From JAYYPW01 sp036128855 (GTDB lineage: Bacteria; Pseudomonadota; Gammaproteobacteria; Comchoanobacterales; Comchoanobacteraceae), in assembly GCA_036128855.1 (NCBI GenBank), contig JAYYPW010000011.1, positions 60,856 through 124,855 on the forward strand: DNA of 64,000 nucleotides. Direction: 5' to 3'. A model generated the notes under the pieces. It made no database searches. It had not been told where the DNA came from and saw only the letters and a program-made list of their open reading frames with translations. Shown piece by piece: positions 54,412 to 61,894 of this stretch; within the stretch, counting starts at the first letter, position 1, and each line of letters starts with the position of its first letter. A program made the translations under genes and the position numbers.

Positions 54412-56004
54412 ATGGGACATGATATAGCACAATACACTAAAGTTTCCTGGATAGACTATTCACTTCGATGGATGTTTACGACAAATCACAAGGATATTGG
54501 TACCTTATATTTATGGTTTAGTTTATTGATGTTTTTCATTGCAGGCGCCATGGCGTTGGTAATGCGGGCAGAGTTAAGTATGCCTGGTTTACAGTTTATT
54601 GAGCCAAATTTTTATAATCAAATGGTAACGCTACACGGTTTGGTTATGATTTTTGGTGCAATAATGCCAGCATTAGCAGGTTTTGCAAATTGGCAGATAC
54701 CTCTCATGATTGGTGCTGCAGATATGGCCTTTCCGCGTCTGAATAATTGGAGTTTTTGGTTGCTCCCAGTAGGGTTTACACTTATGCTTTCCACCTTATT
54801 TATGGAAGGTGGGGCTCCGAATATGGGTTGGACTTTCTATGCGCCCTTATCAACAGTCTATGGTCCACCAAGTACCGATTATATGATTTTGTCGATTCAT
54901 ATTTTGGGTATATCTTCGATTTTAGGATCTTTGAACTTTATTGCAACAATTATCACAATGCGCGCACCAGGTATGACTTATATGATGCTACCTATTTTTG
55001 TTTGGTGCTGGTTTGTTACGGCTTTTCTTGTTTTGGCTATTATGCCAGTTCTTGCTGGTACGGTAACAATGATGTTAACAGATAGACATTTTGGTACGAG
55101 TTTTTTCAATGCTGCAGGGGGAGGGGACCCGGTTTTATTTCAGCACTTGTTTTGGTTTTTTGGTCATCCAGAGGTATATGTTCTTGCTTTGCCAGCTTTT
55201 GGTATTATTTCAGAAGTAATACCTGCTTTTTCACAGAAGCCTTTATTTGGTAAAACTTCTATGGTATACGCGATCCTTTGCATTTGCGTCTTATCTTTTA
55301 TCGTATGGGTTCATCATATGTTTACTTCTGGAGTAAGCTTGGCGACGCAGATATTTTTTATGACTACCACTTTATTAGTTGCTGTGCCGACAGGAGTTAA
55401 GGTTTTTAACTGGCTGGCTACTATGTGGGGTGGTTCTTTGACTTTCGAGGCACCGATGCTATTTGCTTGTGGTTTTCTTGCCTTGTTTACTTTTGGAGGA
55501 CTCTCAGGTGTGATGTTGGGTATTGTGCCAGCAGATTATCAATACCAAGATACCTATTTTGTTGTAGGTCATTTCCATTATGTCATTGTGACAGGTGTAT
55601 ATTATGCGATTCTCTCGGGAGTGTATTTTTGGTTTCCCAAATGGTCAGGTCGGTATTATGACGAGCCATCTGCGGTAGCCCACTTTTGGTTAAGTACTAT
55701 ATCTGCAAACTTTACCTTTTTGCCAATGCAGTTTTTAGGTTTGGCTGGTATGCCAAGGCGTATTCCAGATTATGCTCTTCAGTTTGCTGATTTTAATTGG
55801 ATCGCATCAATTGGAGGTTTTGTTTTTGGTTTTGCGCAGTTGTTGCTTGTGTATTCGCTTATTAAAGGTCTTTTTGCTGGCCGAAAAGCAAGTGATCGTG
55901 TGTGGCAAGGAGCTAGAGGCTTAGAATGGACCCTGGCTTCACCGCCTCCATATCATAGCTTTGTCAAACAGCCAAAGGTGACTGCAAAACTATACGCTTA
56001 TTAA
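54412..56004 (+). CDS. coxA: Cytochrome c oxidase subunit I
   Basis: Catalytic subunit of an A1-type heme-copper oxidase. Heme a ligand His75 (LHGLVM); CuB ligands His252 (GHPEVYV, with the Glu of the D-channel), His301 and His302 (VWVHHMF); the cross-linking Tyr is in HPEVY; heme a3 and a ligands His387 and His389 (VGHFHYV). The K-channel Lys is in VPTGVKVFNWLAT, and the D-channel entrance Asp in GAADMAFPRLNN. Twelve membrane helices and 530 residues are normal. All metal and proton-path residues look intact, so the oxidase should be active and must be supplied with copper. Confidence 0.98.
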   Translation: MGHDIAQYTKVSWIDYSLRWMFTTNHKDIGTLYLWFSLLMFFIAGAMALVMRAELSMPGLQFIEPNFYNQMVTLHGLVMIFGAIMPALAGFANWQIPLMIGAADMAFPRLNNWSFWLLPVGFTLMLSTLFMEGGAPNMGWTFYAPLSTVYGPPSTDYMILSIHILGISSILGSLNFIATIITMRAPGMTYMMLPIFVWCWFVTAFLVLAIMPVLAGTVTMMLTDRHFGTSFFNAAGGGDPVLFQHLFWFFGHPEVYVLALPAFGIISEVIPAFSQKPLFGKTSMVYAILCICVLSFIVWVHHMFTSGVSLATQIFFMTTTLLVAVPTGVKVFNWLATMWGGSLTFEAPMLFACGFLALFTFGGLSGVMLGIVPADYQYQDTYFVVGHFHYVIVTGVYYAILSGVYFWFPKWSGRYYDEPSAVAHFWLSTISANFTFLPMQFLGLAGMPRRIPDYALQFADFNWIASIGGFVFGFAQLLLVYSLIKGLFAGRKASDRVWQGARGLEWTLASPPPYHSFVKQPKVTAKLYAY

Positions 56005-56026
56005 TCAATATTGGATGAGTTGATAA

Positions 56027-56782
56027 ATGGTAACAGGACAGATCTCTTTTGCGCAAGTTTGTGCTCTTATGTTCGCAGGCCTTGGTTTTGGTGGCTATTT
56101 GCATAATAAGTCATGGGGTGTATGGATTTTACTGATAGGTGTTATTGGTTTTATCTTATCACTTATGTTGTGGGTTCGAAGCTTACTTATGGAAGAAGTT
56201 CCTGCCGCTTATAAGCCCTTAAGAGATAGAAAATTTGTGATAGCACTGCGTTTAGTAGGGTTATGGTTGCTTTCTTTTTCTTCCTCTTTTGCACTTATTC
56301 CACTTTATTACTGGCTCAATGGTAATGGAGGCCACGTGCATGGAGCTTCCGCAAGTATGATACTTGATAGTAGTCCCATGGATGTCGGCGAGAGGGTATC
56401 CGTATTTTTCACGACAGACGTGAACACTTACAAGCTCCCTGTAAAATTCTCTATAGAGCCAGAGAATGTATTACTGTCACCTGGGCAAAAAGCAGAGATT
56501 AGGTTGGTTATTCATAACCCGTCGGACGAGTATTGTACTTTTAACATACTCGCAAAACCATCTCCCTCAGAAATTCAACCATTTGTTCATTACGATGTGA
56601 TAAATAAGCCCATCACCATTGATGTAGCCGCAGGTAGTACAAAAAGCTTACCTTACAGCGTACATATAATGGAATCTTTGCCCAGATCAATCGGTAATAT
56701 TACGATAGCCCATTTTTTATACGGTAATGATCGGCCGGAAAACTGGCGAAAGATGCAGGCAGGCTGGCCTAATAATAGGTAG
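56027..56782 (+). CDS. Cox11/CtaG-like copper-assembly protein lacking the copper-binding cysteines
   Basis: Position between coxA and coxC is that of ctaG (cox11), whose product inserts CuB. The C-terminal ~170 residues follow the family: membrane helix ending FALIPLYYWLNGNGG, then RVSVFFTTDVNTYKLPVKFSIEP and SPGQKAEIRLVIHNPSDE. The diagnostic CFCF copper motif, expected near residues 184-195, is replaced by FVHYDVINKPITID, and the Cys normally after the PLY motif is also missing. Only Cys at 12 and in DEYCTF remain. The N-terminal ~65 residues add two hydrophobic segments not usual in Cox11, perhaps a fused small oxidase subunit. It probably cannot bind copper like known Cox11 and may have a structural role. 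Distant homology, so the name is tentative. Confidence 0.7.
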   Translation: MVTGQISFAQVCALMFAGLGFGGYLHNKSWGVWILLIGVIGFILSLMLWVRSLLMEEVPAAYKPLRDRKFVIALRLVGLWLLSFSSSFALIPLYYWLNGNGGHVHGASASMILDSSPMDVGERVSVFFTTDVNTYKLPVKFSIEPENVLLSPGQKAEIRLVIHNPSDEYCTFNILAKPSPSEIQPFVHYDVINKPITIDVAAGSTKSLPYSVHIMESLPRSIGNITIAHFLYGNDRPENWRKMQAGWPNNR

Positions 56783-56908
56783 TATTGTGCGATATTAGCT
56801 ATAATTTATGTAAGTTTATATGTTTTTTTGAAAAGGTTAACTTCCTGAGAGGTTGAGATTTTTTATATTCTTCATCGACGTGTCTGCTTTTTTGTGCAGT
56901 TCTATGGC

Positions 56909-56937
56909 TTGACACTTGTTTTGATTGTGGTTAATAT
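56909..56937 (+). promoter_or_regulatory. Possible promoter inside the oxidase cluster
   Basis: Perfect TTGACA (56909-56914) with TAATAT (56932-56937) 17 bases away. It would start a transcript just before the short ORF at 56958 and the 724-residue gene, making these at least partly independent from coxBA. The -10 box matches only in part. Confidence 0.4.
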
Positions 56938-56957
56938 CTCAATGGAGGTTAGTTATT

Positions 56958-57032
56958 ATGCTCGCAAGTAAACTGGTAATGAATGCTCATTTTTTATTGG
57001 TGTTGAAGTGCCTAAATGAGATGTTTTCTTAG
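56958..57032 (+). CDS. Possible leader peptide ORF, 24 aa
   Basis: ATG 56958 has an excellent ribosome site (GGAGG at 56944-56948, 9 bases away), better than most genes here. It encodes 24 mostly hydrophobic residues (LASKLVMNAHFLLVLKC) and stops with TAG at 57030-57032, inside the AGAGGA ribosome site of the next gene (start 57046). This arrangement suggests translational coupling or a regulatory upstream ORF. Too short to judge by codon use. Confidence 0.35.
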   Translation: MLASKLVMNAHFLLVLKCLNEMFS

Positions 57033-57045
57033 AGGATATGAGGAT

Positions 57046-59220
57046 ATGGAAGTAAACAAATTTACGAGTCACAGTCACATCGGGTATGATAAAAGTCACA
57101 TCAGGCATGATACAACAACCCCATTACCCCTTGAGATGTTTGTAACTGCTAGTTATCCTGCGCATACTACATTTGATGCCGTGGAACCTAGATTGCCACA
57201 CCAAGAAGTTACTAACGTATACCTCACTCATACGCAAGCTGAAACAGCTACGTATAGCTATGGGGAGTCGTTGATTTTACCTACTGGTCTATCGGAAACA
57301 GCAAAATCTGGTGGGTTTAGCTCGCAGAAGGGTACTGCTTTTGATCGCCAATATCCATTAACCAAAGATGTTCATGCTGAGAATGGAAATGAAGCAATGG
57401 ATTTGGAGGCAATCCCACAACAATATGCGCCTAGACCTGATGATGCATCTACAGATTCTAGTGAGGGCATTAAAAGTAGGTCAAATAGTTTAACCGATCC
57501 CACTGCAGGCTCTGTGTACGCAAGCATTGAAAGTATAAATTTCAAAGAAGCAGCTTTTGACTCACAATACCAGATGAGACTTGATAACGCTTCGAGTCAA
57601 TTTATGAAAAGACAAAACCGCGCAAAGCTAATTAAAAGCAGTCCACATCAAGATAAAATACAGGAAGCTGTCAAAAGCTACTTGATTAAAGAAACCGCCA
57701 TAGTTGAAACCATAATTCATTCTGGCGAGTTCACACAAATGTTCTATCCTGGCGCACCTAATCCTGTTGTAGATTTTGTCTTTCAAGCTGCTAAAAAAGA
57801 TAAATTTAACTGCCAATATAGACATCTTCCGCTAAGGACTGTCGACGATAAGCCTTCAATAAGGGGTATAAAGGGCCTCTCTTCACACGGGGCTAAACTG
57901 GACTCAAGTTACTTTGCGCTAGACGATGTTGTTCTTCCTATTAGCTTTGGTGATGAGAAATTCACTGTGCCAGGTTTATCAACAGAAGAGTTATCCAACT
58001 CTAAATTTCTTGCCATTTTAGATTATCTTAAGCAGTTTCAATTTAAGTCTTTAACTATTATGATATTTGCTACTTCTCAGGCAAGTACGAGTAAAGTTGA
58101 GCTACTACTTAACTCCACTAATAGTCTACATCCATCTCAAATTTCACCTTTGACTCAAGATTTTATCCATAACCCAGACCAAAGTGACGAGGCTCTCTTT
58201 GAGTTTCTTTTATCCAAAGGCCAAGGGTGGCGACGAGCTATCCTGCCTTTTATTTTTAGAGATCAACAAACGCCCCAAGGCTATCAGCCTCTGTCTGAGC
58301 ATGTGGGCTGTAAAATAGAAATCATTCAGGTAGATGAATTTTTAGATAAGCATCCTGAGATTTATGCTAAGACTACCGAAAAATATCAAAATGCGTCTAT
58401 AGAAAAGCTCACTTTGGAGCCTACAAGTGATATATTTTTACACCGTGATGTACGTACTCCTACATGTAATGAAAAAAAATCTAGTTCAGCGCCAAATAGT
58501 CCCAATAGTCTACAACAAGTGGATGATCATTCACCCCGTAGCCCACTAGGTACGAATTCTTTCTTTAAAAAATATACTAAAGAAGGAGGTGCCTTTGATA
58601 GTGAATTTATCCAACTTTGGCCTAATGATAGGCTTGCACATGATTTTATAGAAATCAATTGCATAACAGATCCACAGAAGTTAAGTCCGGCAGATTTACT
58701 ATCAAAGTTGTCATTATGTTTTGCCATGTTAAAAAAGATCAGTATAGAGGAAGAGAATTCGAGTAATCCTTCAGGCTATTTGCAGCTTAATAATACAGTA
58801 TATAGGCATACACCAATGAGCCGCCTAAAAAGTCTCACAGGTTGTAGACAGACTGTAGTATCTAGGATCATACAGCTTAATGATATATTTTTTCAAATGT
58901 CCAACAACACTGATAAAGGTCTCTTGAGAAATACATTTGTCGAGTTGTTCTCACGTTCGCGCGATGTGTTGTTAGATTATGGTGTACGTAATTCAATTGT
59001 TAAATACGAAGACGCACTAATTGCATGGGGTTTTATGGATTATCTTGTGAATAATTCGCTACTAAACTTAGACCAGGCTGAGTATTGGATTGATCCCAAG
59101 GTGTCGCATGCTGAGACAAAAAAACATATTGAATCACTTCAGAAAGATTACCAGTCATGCCGTGAAATCAGCCTAACATTCAGAACGCACCCTTCTGCCC
59201 CTCTATCCATGCATCTCTGA
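57046..59220 (+). CDS. Hypothetical 724-aa protein with scattered FDSxY repeats, lodged in the oxidase cluster
   Basis: Not recognised. Start at 57046 chosen for AGAGGA 9 bases upstream; the frame opens at 57016. The N-terminal ~170 residues are polar and His/Thr/Ser-rich. A short motif recurs four times: AFDRQY (about 97-102), AFDSQY (about 169-174), KLDSSY (about 284-289) and AFDSEF (about 515-520). The middle (about 200-460) seems globular, with LSTEELSNSKFLAILDYLKQF; a Ser/Pro linker near 480-505 and a helical C-terminal domain (about 525-715) follow. No signal peptide or membrane segment, no cofactor motif, hence no evident link to the oxidase. Composition fits the other effector-like orphans of this window. 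Confidence 0.72.
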   Translation: MEVNKFTSHSHIGYDKSHIRHDTTTPLPLEMFVTASYPAHTTFDAVEPRLPHQEVTNVYLTHTQAETATYSYGESLILPTGLSETAKSGGFSSQKGTAFDRQYPLTKDVHAENGNEAMDLEAIPQQYAPRPDDASTDSSEGIKSRSNSLTDPTAGSVYASIESINFKEAAFDSQYQMRLDNASSQFMKRQNRAKLIKSSPHQDKIQEAVKSYLIKETAIVETIIHSGEFTQMFYPGAPNPVVDFVFQAAKKDKFNCQYRHLPLRTVDDKPSIRGIKGLSSHGAKLDSSYFALDDVVLPISFGDEKFTVPGLSTEELSNSKFLAILDYLKQFQFKSLTIMIFATSQASTSKVELLLNSTNSLHPSQISPLTQDFIHNPDQSDEALFEFLLSKGQGWRRAILPFIFRDQQTPQGYQPLSEHVGCKIEIIQVDEFLDKHPEIYAKTTEKYQNASIEKLTLEPTSDIFLHRDVRTPTCNEKKSSSAPNSPNSLQQVDDHSPRSPLGTNSFFKKYTKEGGAFDSEFIQLWPNDRLAHDFIEINCITDPQKLSPADLLSKLSLCFAMLKKISIEEENSSNPSGYLQLNNTVYRHTPMSRLKSLTGCRQTVVSRIIQLNDIFFQMSNNTDKGLLRNTFVELFSRSRDVLLDYGVRNSIVKYEDALIAWGFMDYLVNNSLLNLDQAEYWIDPKVSHAETKKHIESLQKDYQSCREISLTFRTHPSAPLSMHL

Positions 59221-59278
59221 TACTTTGATTTTTTCTAATAATTAAGTTAGTCTATTGATTTAACACTAAGTCGTTACT

Positions 59279-60907
59279 ATGCCATCTCGTCTACAAGATC
59301 TTGAAAGAAAAGTATTCCTTCTCGAACGCATATTACGTTCTTTACCTGGAAATATCTTCTGGAAAGATGTAGAAAATGTTTTCCAAGGCTGTAATGATAG
59401 AAATGCTACTGTAGTAGGTTTTGGCCTACCTGATGGGATTGTAGGTAAGAAGAATAAAGATATATTTCCAGATAAGCAGTATGCAGAGTCGCTTGATGCT
59501 AATGATAGGCTTGTGTTGCAAACAGGTAAAGAGTTGGTTCTTGAAGAGCCAGGTCCAAATTATCAGAATGATCACTATGATGTTTGGTTGTCGACTAAAA
59601 CACCCCTCAAAAATGATCAAGGTGAAGTGATAGGTTTACTTGGTAATGCAGTCAGTTTGTCTGAACGCAAAATGCAGGAAGATAGACTGCAGAAAGCCTT
59701 GAAAAGCGCAGAAGCTGCTAATAATGCTAAAGATGCTTTTTTATCAAATCTTGGTCATGATATCCGTACGCCATTGTCCGGGATGTTAGGCGTTTTAGAG
59801 GAGCTGAAAAATGTAGTGGAAGAGCGTCCACAAACTACAACACTACTCGATTTGTTAGAGGAATCTGCTCAGTCTTTTCTTTGTTTTTTTAATACAGTGC
59901 TAGAGGCAGTCGACATTGCAAGTTTAGGTACAGACCAGTCACATAGTGAGCACTTTGATCTCGCTCAGTTGATCAGTAATTGTGTTTATTTATTTAAGTC
60001 ATCTGCTCGTGCGAAAAAAATTCATCTAAACATGGAAATAGCTGATGACGTTAACCCTATACGTTTTGGGAACAAGCATATTGCCTTACGCATATTAATG
60101 AATCTAATTGGGAATGCAATCAAGTATACCGACTCGGGTAGCGTTAAAGTTTTAGTTGCTAATCACTCTCAGAAAGGTGTCAATATCATTATAAAAGATA
60201 CTGGAATTGGTATACCAAAGGCATCGTATGATGAAATTTTTGATAGATTTACCCGGCTTTCTTCTGCGACTTCCGGTAAATATCCTGGTTCAGGAATGGG
60301 GTTATATCTTGTTAAAGAATATGTGCACTTTTTAGCAGGTTCTATTGTTGTGGATAGTGAGGTAGGCTACGGTACTACTTTTACTGTACATCTTCCTTTT
60401 GGTGTAGGTGATCCATCCGCAATAAATTCTCAACATATTTCATATAGACAAGATGTGTCTGTTGGTCAGTCATCATCAGATTCAGCTTCTGCTGTAGATA
60501 TAAAGCCAAACTTTCGGGGTAAAACAAACTTAAAGGTTTTAGTTGTTGAAGATAATAATATCGCAGGGATGGCCTTGGAGTGTATGCTCGTCCGTCATGG
60601 CTGTCATGTACGTCTTGTAGTGGATGGTGAACAGGCACTTGAGGCTATGTGCTCTGATAGTTACGATTTGGTTTTTCTAGACTTGGGTTTGCCAGATATT
60701 ACAGGAGCTGAGGTCGTACAAAAAGCCATGGATAGTATAGCTAATTTTGACCCGAGTACAGTTGTTGTCCTGAGCGGGCACGTTAGTCCATCTATGCGGC
60801 AGGACTTTTTTGTAGTCGGGGTCGATAAGGTTTGTGTTAAACCTATGGTAAAACAAGAGTTAGAGGCTATCCTTGCTCGTGCAGCGAGTAAGCTGTCACA
60901 ATTATGA
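59279..60907 (+). CDS. PAS-containing hybrid histidine kinase / response regulator, soluble
   Basis: 542 residues: PAS-type sensor at about 15-135 (LPGNIFWKDVENVF, WLSTKTPLKNDQGEVIGLLG), HisKA with phospho-acceptor His160 (LGHDIRTPLSG), HATPase with NLIGNAIKYTDSGS, DTGIGIPK and GSGMGLYLV, and a C-terminal receiver (LKVLVVEDNNIA from about 417; acceptor Asp468 in VFLDLGLPD; Lys of the switch in VCVKPM). No membrane helix, so it senses a cytoplasmic signal. No HPt domain or DNA-binding output is attached; a separate HPt and regulator must exist elsewhere. It lies 58 bases after the orphan gene and 103 bases before coxC, so it might adjust respiration, but this is inference. Confidence 0.93.
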   Translation: MPSRLQDLERKVFLLERILRSLPGNIFWKDVENVFQGCNDRNATVVGFGLPDGIVGKKNKDIFPDKQYAESLDANDRLVLQTGKELVLEEPGPNYQNDHYDVWLSTKTPLKNDQGEVIGLLGNAVSLSERKMQEDRLQKALKSAEAANNAKDAFLSNLGHDIRTPLSGMLGVLEELKNVVEERPQTTTLLDLLEESAQSFLCFFNTVLEAVDIASLGTDQSHSEHFDLAQLISNCVYLFKSSARAKKIHLNMEIADDVNPIRFGNKHIALRILMNLIGNAIKYTDSGSVKVLVANHSQKGVNIIIKDTGIGIPKASYDEIFDRFTRLSSATSGKYPGSGMGLYLVKEYVHFLAGSIVVDSEVGYGTTFTVHLPFGVGDPSAINSQHISYRQDVSVGQSSSDSASAVDIKPNFRGKTNLKVLVVEDNNIAGMALECMLVRHGCHVRLVVDGEQALEAMCSDSYDLVFLDLGLPDITGAEVVQKAMDSIANFDPSTVVVLSGHVSPSMRQDFFVVGVDKVCVKPMVKQELEAILARAASKLSQL

Positions 60908-61010
60908 TGTAATTTACAACCAAGGTTTTCTTCTGGTATTGGGTCATAGATTCGGTTAGTATAGGTCATACTTTCACTTAAGTCGGTCTTTATTGCTGGA
61001 ATTAGAAGAT

Positions 61011-61880
61011 ATGCAACAAAAGCTCATTCCTCCTAGCCCTTGGCCAATTTTGGCGTCAGTGGGTGTTTTTATTTTTGCTCTTGGGATTGTCAATTGGTTG
61101 CATCATGCATGGTTTGCTGGATACTTACTGGTATTAGGGTTAGGTATGGTCTTAGTTGTCTCAGGATTATGGTTTTACGATGCGATATTAGATGATAGGC
61201 GTGCAACAAAAGCCCAATACTTATTATCGGACACTACCTATAGATGGTCGATGTTTTGGTTTATTTTCTCAGAGATTTGGTTTTTTATGGCATTTTTTGG
61301 TGTGCTATTTTATGCGCGCTGGTTATCTGTGCCATGGTTATCTGGAGACATAGAGGGGTCAGAGCTTACGCACTATTTGTTATGGCCCTCGTTTGATAGT
61401 GCTTGGCCATTATTGGTGACCCCTGATCCTTCGCAAGTTCTTGGTCCAGATCAAGCGATGCATGCTTGGGGTATACCTGCCTTGAATACAGGTATTTTAC
61501 TTCTTAGTGGGGTTACCATCACTCTGGCACACTGGTCTCTTGTGCAAAATAGACGAAGTTTGACTATGATATGGCAGGTTGCGACTATATTGCTGGGCTT
61601 GTGTTTTCTATATATGCAATTTTATGAGTACGGCGAAGCATACCATGCTTATGGTTTGCGGTTAGACTCGGGTATTTACGGTAATATATTTTTTATGATG
61701 ACAGGTTTTCATGGTGTTCACGTGTTTCTAGGTACAGTGATGTTAATTGTAGTTGCATTTCGTATTTATCATGGACATTTTTCTGATCATGATCACTTTG
61801 CATTTGAGGCGGCAAGTTGGTACTGGCATTTTGTGGATGTTGTGTGGTTGTTATTATTTGTTTTTGTGTATTGGTTGTAA
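61011..61880 (+). CDS. coxC: Cytochrome c oxidase subunit III
   Basis: Start at ATG 61011 (MQQKLIPPSPWPI) chosen, with AGAAGA upstream; the frame opens at TTG 60993. Seven membrane helices with family motifs SPWPILASVGVFIFALGIV, WFIFSEIWFFMAFFGVLFYAR, AHWSLVQNRR, YEYGEAYHAYGLRLDSGIYG (truncated motif EYGEA), GFHGVHVFLGT and WYWHFVDVVWLLLF. The conserved Glu of the oxygen-channel/lipid site is in SEIWFF. In most relatives coxC follows ctaG directly; here two unrelated genes separate them. Length of 289 residues is normal. Confidence 0.97.
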   Translation: MQQKLIPPSPWPILASVGVFIFALGIVNWLHHAWFAGYLLVLGLGMVLVVSGLWFYDAILDDRRATKAQYLLSDTTYRWSMFWFIFSEIWFFMAFFGVLFYARWLSVPWLSGDIEGSELTHYLLWPSFDSAWPLLVTPDPSQVLGPDQAMHAWGIPALNTGILLLSGVTITLAHWSLVQNRRSLTMIWQVATILLGLCFLYMQFYEYGEAYHAYGLRLDSGIYGNIFFMMTGFHGVHVFLGTVMLIVVAFRIYHGHFSDHDHFAFEAASWYWHFVDVVWLLLFVFVYWL

Positions 61881-61894
61881 CTTGAAGGAGAAAA

